In this document: positions 39,491 to 48,634 of the stretch, piece by piece
Position numbering within the stretch: the stretch's first letter is position 1
How the letters are laid out: each line of letters begins with the position of its first letter
From: Bradyrhizobium lablabi
GTDB taxonomy: Bacteria; Pseudomonadota; Alphaproteobacteria; Rhizobiales; Xanthobacteraceae
DNA: 64,000 nt
Direction: 5' to 3'
NCBI RefSeq assembly: GCF_018131005.1
Contig: NZ_JAFCJK010000001.1
Location: forward strand, 620,001-684,000
The notes under the pieces: generated by a model
Told to the model about the DNA's origin: nothing
Seen by the model: the letters and a program-made list of their open reading frames with translations, nothing else
The model's database searches: none
Position numbers and translations under genes: made by a program

Positions 39491-40276
39491 TCACCACCAC
39501 ATCGCTTCGCCGGCGCTTGATTTGGCCGTGAGATCACGCACCGAACGGTCCAGTGAGCGGTCGAGCGCGGTCAGAACACGGCGCTTGAAGTTGTCGAACA
39601 GCTCCGATTTGCGGTCGCGGGGACGCGCCAGGTTGATGGTGATCTCCTCGAACAGCCGGCCCGGCCGCGGCCGCATCACCAGCACGCGATCGGCCAGCGT
39701 CACCGCCTCGTCGACGTCGTGGGTCACCAGGATGAGGGTCGGCCGCGTGTCGGCCCAGAGGTTGAGCAGATGGTCCTGCAGGTCGCGCCGGGTGAAAGCG
39801 TCGAGCGCGGAGAACGGCTCGTCGAGCAACAGCACCTCCGGCTGTGGCACCAGGGCGCGAGCAATCGCTACCCGCTGCGCCTGCCCGCCGGAGAGTTCGC
39901 GCGGCCAGGCCTCGGCCTTGTCGGCAAGGCCGACACGGGCGAGCGCCGCCGCAATGCGCTTGCGTCTGACGTCAGCGGGCAGTTCCGACAGGCCGAAGCC
40001 GACATTGTCGGCGACGCTGAGCCAGGGCAGCAGCCGCGGCTCCTGGAAGATGATGCCGATCTTGGCATGCGGCGAGGTGATCGTGGCATTATCCAACGTC
40101 ACGGCGCCCGAGGTCGCGCGGTCGAGGCCGGCGATGGCACGCAACAGCGTCGACTTGCCGCAGCCGGAGCCGCCGATGATGGCGACGATCTCGCCGGGCT
40201 TGATCGCGGCCGAGAAGCGCTCCAGCGCGTGCACGCCGTTGGGATAGGTCTTGCCGACCTCCTTCAGTGCGAGCAT
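39491..40276 (-). CDS. ssuB: ABC transporter ATPase (SsuB/TauB/NrtD type)
   Basis: A 261 aa nucleotide-binding subunit. Walker A GGSGCGKST (35-43), Q-loop FQEPRLLPW, signature LSGGQAQRVAIARAL, Walker B VLLLDEPFSALD and the His switch THDVDEA are all present. The EPRLLPWLSVADNV form is typical of sulfonate, taurine and nitrate importers. Start at ATG 40276 because GGAGGG lies just upstream. Permease and binding-protein genes lie upstream on the same strand, but 287 bases of repeats separate it from the permease gene. Confidence 0.88.
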   Translation of the reverse strand: MLALKEVGKTYPNGVHALERFSAAIKPGEIVAIIGGSGCGKSTLLRAIAGLDRATSGAVTLDNATITSPHAKIGIIFQEPRLLPWLSVADNVGFGLSELPADVRRKRIAAALARVGLADKAEAWPRELSGGQAQRVAIARALVPQPEVLLLDEPFSALDAFTRRDLQDHLLNLWADTRPTLILVTHDVDEAVTLADRVLVMRPRPGRLFEEITINLARPRDRKSELFDNFKRRVLTALDRSLDRSVRDLTAKSSAGEAMWW

Positions 40277-40287
40277 CAGTGCCCTCC

Positions 40288-40335
40288 TTCCGAAGTTCGT
40301 CATCTTTCGGTCCACCCTCTGCCCGAACTTCGGAA
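40288..40335 (-). promoter_or_regulatory. Perfect inverted repeat abutting the ribosome site of the ATPase gene
   Basis: TTCCGAAGTTCG at 40288-40299 and CGAACTTCGGAA at 40324-40335: 12-base perfect arms, 24-base loop. In the transcript, the 3' arm ends directly at the GGAGGG ribosome site. It could sequester or expose that site, or be an operator. Confidence 0.4.
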
Positions 40336-40365
40336 AGCAAGAGGGCGCTGACAAAATGACTATTC

Positions 40366-40441
40366 TAGTGCCGCCGATCGATTTGAAATTCCTGTTCGGA
40401 CTCGCGGCTTGCACCGCAGGAACTTCAAATCGGCGGCACTA
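40366..40441. repeat. Long imperfect palindrome (family E)
   Basis: Left arm TAGTGCCGCCGATCGATTTG with AAATTCCTG (40366-40394); right arm CAGGAACTTCAAATCGGCGG with CACTA (40417-40441). The arms match except for a four-base GATC insertion and one base, around a 22-base centre. It directly precedes a family A unit. The whole 40277-40563 gap is made of such elements. Confidence 0.55.
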
Positions 40442-40442
40442 A

Positions 40443-40567
40443 GGCGCGATGAGATCAGAATGAGCCATCATCGCGCTGTAGCTGTTGTTTGCGGATGATC
40501 TCCGCGCAAACGCTACGCGTTTGTCGCGAGGGAAAACCGCTACGCACTTTTCCGGATCATGCTTTAG
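40443..40567. repeat. Intergenic repeat (family A) inside the transporter operon
   Basis: Begins GGCGCGATGAGATCAGAATG with an inverted CATCATCGCGC, then the GATCTCCGCGCAAACGC core, ending TTTTCCGGATCATGCTTTAG. The TTTAG read on the minus strand is the stop codon (TAA) of the permease gene. Confidence 0.7.
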
Positions 40568-41412
40568 TACCCTCCCCGCGCGCCGAACGCGTCCTGCCAG
40601 CGCAATAGCGGCGAGGCCGCGACCTCGATGAGCCAGTCGGTGAGCTTGCCGAGGATCGCGAAGATCACGATCGCTGCGAGGATCTGCGCGGGCTTGCCAA
40701 GCTGCTGGCCGTCGAGCAGCAAATAGCCCAGTCCCTCGGAGGCCCCTATCAGCTCGGCCGCCACCACGAACATCCACCCAAGGCCAAGGCCGACCCGGAG
40801 CGCCACCACATAGGCCGGCAGCACTGCAGGCAAAAGAATGCGGCGGATCATGGCGGCCCCGGAGAGGCGGAAGACGCGCCCGACCTCGACGATCTTGCGA
40901 TCGACCGAGAGGATCGCGCCCATCACGCCGAGATAGATCGGAAAGAACACGCCGACCGCGATCAGCACGATCTTCGAGGTCTCGAAAATGCCGAGCCAGA
41001 GCACGAACAGCGGCACCCAAGCGAGCGAGGGGATCGCGCGAAGCGCTTGCACCGTGGGATCCAGCAGCCGGCGCGCGAGGCCCCAATAGCCCGAGATCGC
41101 GCCGAGGATCGTGCCGGAGATCACGCCAAGCACGAAGCCCGCACCGACGCGCGTCACTGTCGCGAGGATGTGCCGCGAAAGCTCGCCGCTTTTCGCGAGT
41201 TCAGCGATGGTCGCGAACAGCCGCGACGGCGGCGGCACGAGTCGGCCATTGGACCAGCCGAGGAACACCACGAGCTCCCAGCCAAGCGCGAGCGCGGCCG
41301 GCAACGCCAGCCCGAGCGCCGGCCGCGCATAGCGCGACCAGCGCGCCGATGCCACATGCGGCACCGCCGCATCGGTCTGTTCCAGCGCCGGCAGGTCAAC
41401 GGTCATGGCCAT
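40564..41412 (-). CDS. ssuC: ABC transporter permease (SsuC/TauC type)
   Basis: A 282 aa inner-membrane subunit with about six helices. The EAA motif facing the ATPase is in AMIRRILLPAVLPAYVVALR. Family segments ALRAIPSLAWVPLFVLWLGI and VAAELIGASEGLGYLLLDG are typical of sulfonate/nitrate/taurine systems. It lies 73 bases after the binding-protein gene; a short inverted repeat (CACCCTC/GAGGGTG, 41453-41476) lies between them. Its stop codon is part of a repeat. Confidence 0.9.
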   Translation of the reverse strand: MAMTVDLPALEQTDAAVPHVASARWSRYARPALGLALPAALALGWELVVFLGWSNGRLVPPPSRLFATIAELAKSGELSRHILATVTRVGAGFVLGVISGTILGAISGYWGLARRLLDPTVQALRAIPSLAWVPLFVLWLGIFETSKIVLIAVGVFFPIYLGVMGAILSVDRKIVEVGRVFRLSGAAMIRRILLPAVLPAYVVALRVGLGLGWMFVVAAELIGASEGLGYLLLDGQQLGKPAQILAAIVIFAILGKLTDWLIEVAASPLLRWQDAFGARGGY

Positions 41413-41485
41413 AGCAAAGAACGCGTCTGGCGAGGGATTGCAAGGAGGCGAACACCCTCCCCCGAAGGAGAGGGTGAGAACCGCG

Positions 41486-42460
41486 CTAATTCGTCGGCAA
41501 AGGAACCTGGTCGTCGACCAGCGCGTCCAGCGTCGCCTTCACGTCGACCTTGGCGTCGACGACGCCGGCCTGCTGTAGCGCCAGGCCGGCCGCGAGGATG
41601 GATTCGCGCTGCGGAGCGCCGATGTGGCTGTGGGTCAGCTCGGTGCGCTCCTTCAGCTGCTTGTCGACCACCGCCTCCGGCAATTTTGTGACACCGATGA
41701 AGGTCTTCTTCAGATCATCGTAGTTCGCCAGCGAGTATTTGCGCGCCTCTTCGTAAGTCGCGAGCACGCGGCGGACGACATCCGGATAATCCTTCAAGAA
41801 CTGCTCCCGCACATTGAGGATGCCCCAGGTGTTGGCGTCGGCCTTGCGATAGAACAGCTTGGCGCCCTCCTCGACTTCCGCCTGTGCCATCATCGGGTCG
41901 AGGCCGGCCCAGGCGTCGACGTCGCCGCGGATCAAGGCAGTCTTGCCGTCGGCGTGCTGCAGCAGCACGGGGGTGATGTCCTTCTCGCCCAAGCCGGCGC
42001 TGAGCAGTGCGCGGACCAGGAAGATGTGCGGGTCGGTGCCACGGGTGACCGCGACGCGCTTGCCCTTGAGGTCAGCGACGGAAACGATTTTGGAATCCTT
42101 GGTCGTGACCAGTGCGGTCCATTCGGGGCGCGAATAAACATAGATCGACTTGATCGGGTTGCCGTTGATCCTCGCGACCAGCGCGGCCGAACCCGCGGTC
42201 GAGCCGAAATCGATAGAGCCGGCGTTGAGGAATTCGAGCGCCTTGTTGGACCCCGCCGACTGCACCCAGACGATGCTGATGCCGTCCTTGGCGAACTCCT
42301 TCTCCAGGAGGCCCTTCTGCTTCAAGACCAGCGACACCGGATTATAGGTCGCCCAGTCGATGCGGATCTCCTTCAGCGCGTCAGCCGCAAAGGCCGCGCC
42401 GGGAAACAGGGTAGAGACCGCGACCAGAGCGGCCAGAGTGCGCCGTGAAAAAATTGGCAT
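41486..42460 (-). CDS. ssuA: ABC transporter periplasmic binding protein (aliphatic sulfonate/nitrate type)
   Basis: A 324 aa type II binding protein. The signal peptide (1-25, MPIFSRRTLAALVAVSTLF, cleavage after AFA) precedes EIRIDWATYNPVSLVLKQKG, followed by the WVQSAGSNKALEFLNAGSID segment typical of SsuA-like proteins. Start with GGGAG eight bases upstream. First gene of the ABC operon. No desulfonating monooxygenase (ssuD) is beside it; the TauD-type enzyme at 12.9 kb is far away, so the ligand could be a sulfonate, taurine or another small anion. Confidence 0.88.
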   Translation of the reverse strand: MPIFSRRTLAALVAVSTLFPGAAFAADALKEIRIDWATYNPVSLVLKQKGLLEKEFAKDGISIVWVQSAGSNKALEFLNAGSIDFGSTAGSAALVARINGNPIKSIYVYSRPEWTALVTTKDSKIVSVADLKGKRVAVTRGTDPHIFLVRALLSAGLGEKDITPVLLQHADGKTALIRGDVDAWAGLDPMMAQAEVEEGAKLFYRKADANTWGILNVREQFLKDYPDVVRRVLATYEEARKYSLANYDDLKKTFIGVTKLPEAVVDKQLKERTELTHSHIGAPQRESILAAGLALQQAGVVDAKVDVKATLDALVDDQVPLPTN

Positions 42461-42657
42461 CGTCGATCTCCCGAATGTGATTTTGAAACACCTTTTTAAT
42501 TCAATGAGTTAGGCCTACCGTCAACGAGAAAATTTGTCCCTTCGTCACGACAGCACGAGAACAGGCTTGCTCAGAACCCCGCTGAGACAGCATGGAGCTG
42601 TTGCCCACATACTTTGGTCAGTGACAGCAAAGACGCTGTCCGTTATCGGATGAATGC

Positions 42658-45447
42658 ATGGACAGCGTCGTAGCAGAGGTCCGCCCCCCAGCGGACAATC
42701 GTTTCGAAACCGCGCGCGTTACCGCCGCGATCAATGCACTCGCCGAAAAGCATTCCGGCCGCGAGGATCAATTCCGCGCAGCAATGGCGCAACTGCTCAA
42801 GGCCGAGCTCATCACGGCGCGCGCCACCGCGCAGGCGCTGCTCTTGAAGGACCGTCACGGCCGCCGCTGCGCCGAGCGGCTCTGCTTCGTGCAGGACGAG
42901 ATCATCCGCATCCTCTATGCGGCTGCGACCAGGCATCTATATCACTCGCCGATCCCGTCAGGTGCCGAGCGCATGGCCGTGGTCGCGACCGGCGGCTACG
43001 GCCGCGGGCTGATGGCGCCGGAATCCGACATCGATCTGCTGTTCATCCTGCCCTACAAGCAGACCGCCTGGGGCGAGCAGGTCGCCGAAGCCATACTCTA
43101 TTGCCTGTGGGACATGGGGCTGAAGGTAGGCCACGCCACCCGTTCGGTCGATGAATCGATCCGCCAGGCGCGCGGCGACATGACGATCCGCACCGCGATC
43201 CTTGAGACACGGTTCCTCGCCGGCGACCAGCCGCTCTATGACGAACTGGTCGAGCGCTTCGACAAGGATGTGGTGCAGGGAACGGCGTCTGAATTCGTTA
43301 CCGCCAAGCTCGCCGAGCGCGAGGAGCGGCATCGCCGCGCAGGCCAATCGCGCTATCTGGTCGAGCCCAATGTGAAGGACGGCAAGGGCGGCTTGCGCGA
43401 CCTGCACACGTTGTTCTGGATCGCCAAATACGTCTACCGCGTGCGCGAGACGGACGAGTTGCTCGAGCGCGGCGTGTTCGACGCCCAGGAGTACCGCACC
43501 TTCCGCCGCTGCGCCGATTTCCTCTGGTCGGTCCGCTGCAATCTGCACTTCTTCGCAGGGCGGCCCGAGGAGCGGCTGTCGTTCGACATGCAGCGCGAGA
43601 TCGCCGTCAGGCTCGGCTATACCTCACATCCGGGCATGCAGGATGTCGAGCGCTTCATGAAGCACTACTTCCTGATCGCCAAGGACGTCGGCGACCTCAC
43701 CGCGATCCTGTGCGCCAAGCTCGAGGAGGAACAGAAAAAGCCTGCGCCGGTGCTGAGCCGCATGGTGGCGCGCTTCCGCCCGGGCACCAAACGGCGCGTG
43801 CCGAACAGCGACGACTTCATCGTCGACAACAACCGCATCAACCTCGCCGCGCCCGACGTATTCAAGCATGACCCGGTCAATCTCATCCGGATCTTCCGCC
43901 TGGCGCAGGTGAACAATCTCGCCTTCCATCCCGACGCGATGCGCACGGTGACGCGTTCGCTGAAGCTCGTCAACACGCAACTCCGCGAGAACGAGGAAGC
44001 CAATCGCCTGTTCATGGAGATCCTGACCTCCGACAACGCGGAGATCGTGTTGCGGCGAATGAACGAGACCGGCGTGCTCGGCCATTTCATCCGCGCCTTC
44101 GGCAAGATCGTGTCGATGATGCAGTTCAACATGTACCATCACTACACGGTGGACGAGCATCTGATCCGCTGCATCGGCTTTCTGCAGGACATCGAGCGCG
44201 GCGGCCACGAGGAGTTCGTGGTCGCAAGCGACCTGTTCCGCAAGATCCGGCCCGAGCACCGCCCGGTGATCTACATCGCAACGCTATTGCATGACATCGC
44301 CAAGGGCCGCCCCGAGGATCACTCGATCGCCGGCGCCAAGGTGGCACGGCGGCTGTGCCCGCGACTCGGCTTCTCGGCCGCCGACACCGAACTGGTGGCA
44401 TGGCTGATCGAGGTGCACCTCACGATGTCCACGGTCGCGCAGTCGCGCGACCTGTCGGATCGCAAGACCATCGAGAATTTCGCCGCCGTGGTGCAATCGG
44501 TCGAGCAGATGAAGCTGCTCACGATCCTGACCACCGCCGACATCCGCGGCGTCGGCCCGGGGGTGTGGAACGGCTGGAAGGCGCAGCTCCTGCGCACGCT
44601 GTACTACGAGACCGAGCCGGTGCTGACCGGCGGCTTCTCGGAGGTGAACCGCGCCCAGCGCATCGCAGTGGCGCAGGCCGAATTCCGCCAGGCCTTCACC
44701 GAATGGCCGGAACAGGAGCTCAACACCTATATCGGCCGGCACTATCCGGCCTACTGGCTCAAGGTCGAGTTGCCGCGCAAGATCCGGCAGGCGCGCTTCA
44801 TCCGCGCCAGCGAACAGGCGGACCACAAGCTCGCGATCAATGTCGGCTTCGATGAGATGCGCGGCGTCACCGAGCTGACCATTTTTGCGATGGACCATCC
44901 CTGGCTGCTGTCGATCATCGCGGGCGCCTGCGCGTCGGCCGGCGCCAACATCGTCGACGCGCAGATCTACACCACGACCGACGGCCGCGCGCTCGACACA
45001 ATCTCGATCTCCAGGGAGTACGACCGCGACGAGGACGAGGGCCGCCGCGCGACGCGGATCGGCGAGATGATCGAGGACGTGCTGGAAGGCAAGCTGCGCT
45101 TGCCCGAAGCGGTGGCGCGCCGCACCCTGCGCAGCAAGACGCGCCCCTTCACCGTCGAGCCCGAGGTCATCATCAACAACCAGTGGTCGGACCGCTACAC
45201 CGTGATCGAGGTCTCCGGCCTCGACCGGCCAGGGCTGCTCTACCAGCTCACCACGGCGATCTCGAAGCTCAATCTCAACATCGCCTCCGCGCATGTCGCG
45301 ACCTTCGGCGAACGCGCCCGCGACGTATTCTACGTCACAGACTTGCTCGGCGCCCAGATCATCGCGCCGACCCGGCAGGCCGCGATCAAGAGCGCGCTAC
45401 TGCATCTGCTGTCAAGCGAGGACACCGCGGCGAAGCCGGCGGCCTAG
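42658..45447 (+). CDS. glnD: Bifunctional [protein-PII] uridylyltransferase/uridylyl-removing enzyme
   Basis: A 929 aa nitrogen sensor that uridylylates PII (GlnB/GlnK) when glutamine is low and removes UMP when it is high. The nucleotidyltransferase site is GGYGRG (112-117) with SDID (123-126). An HD domain for removal has LLHDIAKGRPEDHS near 540-553. Two ACT domains that bind glutamine follow (about 745-825 and 855-925; HPWLLSIIAGACASAGANIV and DRPGLLYQLTTAISK). A glnB gene is not in the window. Confidence 0.96.
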   Translation: MDSVVAEVRPPADNRFETARVTAAINALAEKHSGREDQFRAAMAQLLKAELITARATAQALLLKDRHGRRCAERLCFVQDEIIRILYAAATRHLYHSPIPSGAERMAVVATGGYGRGLMAPESDIDLLFILPYKQTAWGEQVAEAILYCLWDMGLKVGHATRSVDESIRQARGDMTIRTAILETRFLAGDQPLYDELVERFDKDVVQGTASEFVTAKLAEREERHRRAGQSRYLVEPNVKDGKGGLRDLHTLFWIAKYVYRVRETDELLERGVFDAQEYRTFRRCADFLWSVRCNLHFFAGRPEERLSFDMQREIAVRLGYTSHPGMQDVERFMKHYFLIAKDVGDLTAILCAKLEEEQKKPAPVLSRMVARFRPGTKRRVPNSDDFIVDNNRINLAAPDVFKHDPVNLIRIFRLAQVNNLAFHPDAMRTVTRSLKLVNTQLRENEEANRLFMEILTSDNAEIVLRRMNETGVLGHFIRAFGKIVSMMQFNMYHHYTVDEHLIRCIGFLQDIERGGHEEFVVASDLFRKIRPEHRPVIYIATLLHDIAKGRPEDHSIAGAKVARRLCPRLGFSAADTELVAWLIEVHLTMSTVAQSRDLSDRKTIENFAAVVQSVEQMKLLTILTTADIRGVGPGVWNGWKAQLLRTLYYETEPVLTGGFSEVNRAQRIAVAQAEFRQAFTEWPEQELNTYIGRHYPAYWLKVELPRKIRQARFIRASEQADHKLAINVGFDEMRGVTELTIFAMDHPWLLSIIAGACASAGANIVDAQIYTTTDGRALDTISISREYDRDEDEGRRATRIGEMIEDVLEGKLRLPEAVARRTLRSKTRPFTVEPEVIINNQWSDRYTVIEVSGLDRPGLLYQLTTAISKLNLNIASAHVATFGERARDVFYVTDLLGAQIIAPTRQAAIKSALLHLLSSEDTAAKPAA

Positions 45448-45471
45448 AGTGCCCCGCTGCACTGACAACTG

Positions 45472-45574
45472 TCCCCTCATCCTGAGGAGCGCGCAGCGCG
45501 TCTCGAAGGATGTACGCCCCCGTCCGTGGCCGTCATGCTTCGAGACGCGCGTTCCGCGCTCCTCGGCATGACGG
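45472..45574. repeat. Intergenic repeat (family C)
   Basis: CCCCTCATCCTGAGGAGCGC, then GTCTCGAAGGATG, GCCGTCATGCTTCGAGACGC, and CGCTCCTCGGCATGACGG. Ends are inverted; stem arms GCGTCTCGAAG/CTTCGAGACGC fold. It occupies the glnD-ogt gap. Confidence 0.65.
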
Positions 45575-45597
45575 AATTTGTAGCAGGGTGCATTCCG

Positions 45598-46128
45598 TTA
45601 CGAATCGATTGTCACGCCCTCGTGCCGCAGCAACCAACGCTTTCTGTCGAGCCCGCCGCCATATTTCACCAGCGATCCGTTGGCGCCGATCAGGCGGTGG
45701 CAGGGCACGACGACGCTGATCGGATTGGAGCCGTTGGCGTGTCCGACCGCGCGCATCGCGTTCGGCGCCTTTAGTTTCGCGGCCAGCGCGCCATAGCTCA
45801 TGGTTGTGCCAGCCGGAATTTTCGGGAGCGCGGTCCAGACCTTCTTCTGGAACGGCGTGCCGGCCACGCACCATTCGATAGTTGCGAGCCGGTCGAGATC
45901 GCCCTTGAAATAACCGCCGAGCGCTCTCGACAGGGAGCGCGGCGCGCGGCCCTGCTGCAATGTCACCGCGCCGTATTGGAGACGCAGCAGCTCCAGCATC
46001 CGTCCCTCGTAATCCTCCCAGTCGAGCGCACGCAGCATGCCCTCGTCATCGGTCACCAGCAGCGCGACGCCGATCGGCGTCCCGAGGCGGTCGAGCGTGA
46101 AGGTCTGGGACATCTTGCGATCGGCCAT
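45598..46128 (-). CDS. ogt: Methylated-DNA--[protein]-cysteine S-methyltransferase
   Basis: A 176 aa suicide repair enzyme moving alkyl groups from O6-alkylguanine to its own Cys. The active motif is VVPCHRLIGANG with Cys143; the DNA-binding helix and Arg finger lie in SYGALAAKLKAPNAMRAVGH. The N-terminal ribonuclease-like domain occupies 1-80. Start at MADRKMSQ, with an alternative two codons upstream. It is a stand-alone transferase without an Ada regulatory domain. It is convergent with glnD. Confidence 0.92.
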   Translation of the reverse strand: MADRKMSQTFTLDRLGTPIGVALLVTDDEGMLRALDWEDYEGRMLELLRLQYGAVTLQQGRAPRSLSRALGGYFKGDLDRLATIEWCVAGTPFQKKVWTALPKIPAGTTMSYGALAAKLKAPNAMRAVGHANGSNPISVVVPCHRLIGANGSLVKYGGGLDRKRWLLRHEGVTIDS

Positions 46129-46549
46129 CGTCATCTCACGGGATTGCGGCACCATCCGTGTACTTTTCGCGACGCCCATGGTGGCGTCCACCCGAATTCC
46201 GGCGTGCCGGTTGGAGGACCGAATCATTGCCAAGATTCTGGTCGGCGCATCCTTTATGTGCGGGCAGCCCCAGCGGCGCTAGCTGATCTTGCTCTTGACG
46301 GCCCAAGGCGCCGATCTCACCGCGCTTGAGACACCATAAACCAGCTCCCTTGCTGCTCGCGACAAGGGGAATCAGGAGGGAGCGCCCCCTACTTTCGTTG
46401 GCGGCCACCGGTCACCTTTTCGTCACCGTTCATCTTGCGTTGCAGCAAGGCTTCCGCCAGTATCCCGCCGCAAGCGATGGCACCCCGCTGCAATCTGAGC
46501 TCGGGGGCAAGATCATCGGTCAACACCAGCCACGGGAGAGAACAGCACT
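46129..46549. other. 421-base gap between ogt and a substrate-binding-protein gene
   Basis: No believable gene, repeat copy or strong promoter. The upstream regions of both divergent genes must lie here. A GGGAGAG ribosome site for the next gene lies at 46532-46538. Confidence 0.5.
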
Positions 46550-47776
46550 ATGAGGAATGGGATTTTCCACTTGGTCACGGGAACAGCGCTGGCGATCGCG
46601 CTGTCGGCGTCGCCGGCCTCCGCGCAGAAGAAGTACGATTCCGGCGCGACCGACACCGAGATCAAGATCGGCCAGACCGTCCCCTTCTCCGGACCGGCCT
46701 CTGCCTATGCCAGCATCGGCAAGACGCAGGCGGCGTATTTCAAGATGATCAACGACCAGGGCGGCGTGAACGGCCGCAAGATCAACCTGATCCAGTATGA
46801 TGATGCCTATTCGCCGCCGAAGGCCGTCGAGCAGGTGCGCAAGCTCGTCGAGAGCGACGAAGTGCTGCTGACCTTCCAGATCGTCGGTACGCCGTCGAAC
46901 GCCGCCGTGCAGAAATATCTCAACGCCAAGAAAGTGCCGCAGCTGTTCGCGGCAACCGGCGCCTCGAAGTTCACCGACCCGAAGAACTTCCCCTGGACGC
47001 TCGGTTTCAACCCGAACTATTTCGTCGAAGGCCGCATCTACGGCCAGTACATCCTGAAGGAGCATCCGAACGCCAAGATCGGCATCCTCTACCAGAATGA
47101 CGACCTCGGAAAAGATTATCTGAACGGAATCAAAGCAGGCCTCGGCGACAAAGCGGCCAAGATGATCGTGGCCGAAGCCTCCTACGAAGTTTCCGACCCG
47201 ACCATCGATTCACAGGTGCTCAAGATCAAGGATGCCGGCGCCGATCTGTTCTTCTCGGCCTCGACGCCGAAACAGGCCGCTCAGGCAATCAAGAAGATCG
47301 CCGAGCTTGGCTGGAAGCCGGTACACATCGTCGACATCAACGCCACCTCGGTTGGCGCGGTGCTGCAACCGGCGGGCCTCGATGCATCGAAGGGCCTGAT
47401 CAGCACCAATTACGGCAAGGACCCGAGCGACCCGCAGTGGAAGGATGATCCCGGCATGAAGCGGTATTTCGACTTCATGGCCAAGTATTATCCCGACGGC
47501 GACAAGAACTCGAATTTCAACACCTACGGCTTCTCGACGGCCCAGCTGATGGTGCATGTACTCAAGCAGTGCGGCGACGATCTCACCCGCGAGAACGTGC
47601 TCAAGCAGGCGACCAACCTGAAGAACGTGGAACTCGACCTGTCGCTGCCCGGCATCAAGGGCAACACCGCGCCGAACGACTATCGCGTCAACAAGCAGCT
47701 CCAGATGATGAAGTTCAACGGCGAGCGCTGGGAGCTGTTCGGCCCGATCCTCGAGGACGCCGGTCCCGCGGGCTAG
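46550..47776 (+). CDS. Branched-chain-type ABC transporter substrate-binding protein
   Basis: A 408 aa type I binding protein with a Sec signal peptide (1-25; SASPASAQ cleavage). The mature start TDTEIKIGQTVPFSGPASAY and GVNGRKINLIQYDDAYSPPK are typical of the Peripla_BP_6 family. Unlike the protein at 21.8 kb it has no twin-arginine motif. It too lacks permease and ATPase neighbours. Ligand unknown. Confidence 0.88.
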   Translation: MRNGIFHLVTGTALAIALSASPASAQKKYDSGATDTEIKIGQTVPFSGPASAYASIGKTQAAYFKMINDQGGVNGRKINLIQYDDAYSPPKAVEQVRKLVESDEVLLTFQIVGTPSNAAVQKYLNAKKVPQLFAATGASKFTDPKNFPWTLGFNPNYFVEGRIYGQYILKEHPNAKIGILYQNDDLGKDYLNGIKAGLGDKAAKMIVAEASYEVSDPTIDSQVLKIKDAGADLFFSASTPKQAAQAIKKIAELGWKPVHIVDINATSVGAVLQPAGLDASKGLISTNYGKDPSDPQWKDDPGMKRYFDFMAKYYPDGDKNSNFNTYGFSTAQLMVHVLKQCGDDLTRENVLKQATNLKNVELDLSLPGIKGNTAPNDYRVNKQLQMMKFNGERWELFGPILEDAGPAG

Positions 47777-47850
47777 CGGCATCGCAGTTTCGACAAACGA
47801 TCGGTGGCCTCATGGGCCGCCGATCTGCTTTGGCGACGCGCGCACTCCAT

Positions 47851-47957
47851 CCCCGTCATGCAGGGGCGGCCGCAGCGCGGCCGTCTCGAAGCACGGCAGC
47901 CTGCCTGGGGCCGTGTATGCTTCGAGGCTCGCTCCGCGAGCGCCTCAGCATGACGGG
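47851..47957. repeat. Intergenic repeat (family C)
   Basis: CCCCGTCATGCAGGGGCGGC, GCGCGGCCGTCTCGAAGCAC, GTGTATGCTTCGAGGCTCGC and CGCCTCAGCATGACGGG. It has the family C block order with more change in the left part. It fills the gap after the binding-protein gene. Confidence 0.6.
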
Positions 47958-47990
47958 CCAGCAACGAGTACGCCGAACGCGAACACGCTG

Positions 47991-48416
47991 TCACTTCGGA
48001 ATTTCCCCGAATGTTTTCCCCACCGGCAGAACCGCGTGCCGGATCAGCCGGGAATCCTCCACCGCGGCCTGGCGATGCTTCACGGCTTCGCGATAGACGG
48101 GATCGCGGATCATCGCGACGAAAGCGTCAACGCTCGGATATTCGGCGATGAAGCAATGGTCCCAGCGCTCATCCTGCGGACCGATCAACATCAGCTCGAA
48201 GCGGCCCTGCCAGACGATCCGCCCGCCGAGCCGCTCGAATACCGGACCGCTTTCGCGGCCATAGGCAGCGTAGGCCTCCGCGCCCGTCGCCTTGCGGCCA
48301 TCGGGATAGGCGGCCTGCGCGCGCAATCGGACCAGATTGAGCATATGGATTGGGCCGGGCCGGTTGTTGTCCCGGAACTGCGCGAAGATCTCCTTGGTCG
48401 GATCGATATGGCCCAT
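47991..48416 (-). CDS. DUF1330 family protein
   Basis: A 141 aa dimeric ferredoxin-like-fold protein. It starts MGHIDPTKEIFAQF (AAGGGAGCG upstream), with PIHMLNLVRLRAQA and FIAEYPSVDAFVAMIRDPVY, the repeated features of DUF1330. The function is unknown. It is divergent from PBP1A, with a family A repeat between. Confidence 0.85.
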   Translation of the reverse strand: MGHIDPTKEIFAQFRDNNRPGPIHMLNLVRLRAQAAYPDGRKATGAEAYAAYGRESGPVFERLGGRIVWQGRFELMLIGPQDERWDHCFIAEYPSVDAFVAMIRDPVYREAVKHRQAAVEDSRLIRHAVLPVGKTFGEIPK

Positions 48417-48440
48417 GCGGCGCTCCCTTTGTCGTAGCCC

Positions 48441-48530
48441 AGAGCGTGATAACATCATCAGGCTCCAGCCTCTTGTTCGAACATGATTTTTTTCGAAAAA
48501 CCGGCATCCGAGTTTCGCATCATGCTCCGT
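48441..48530. repeat. Intergenic repeat (family A, diverged)
   Basis: AGAGCGTGATAACATCATCA, then CTTGTTCGAACATGAT, TTTCGAAAAACCGG and GCATCATGCTCCG. The same layout as other family A copies, with changes. It lies in the divergent region before the PBP1A gene. Confidence 0.5.
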
Positions 48531-48634
48531 CATTTGCACGCGCTGCCTCACCTCCTAATGGCGCGTTAAGCTTTGCGTAACCGCGCCTTAAACCGGGAAC
48601 GCTAGCGTGCGTCCCGGATCGGTGAGAGTCGCGT

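Noticed and set aside
45425-45455. glnD stop in TAGAGTGCC as another repeat-supplied stop
   Set aside because: TAGAGT resembles the repeat edge, but no further match to family A or B follows; treated as chance.
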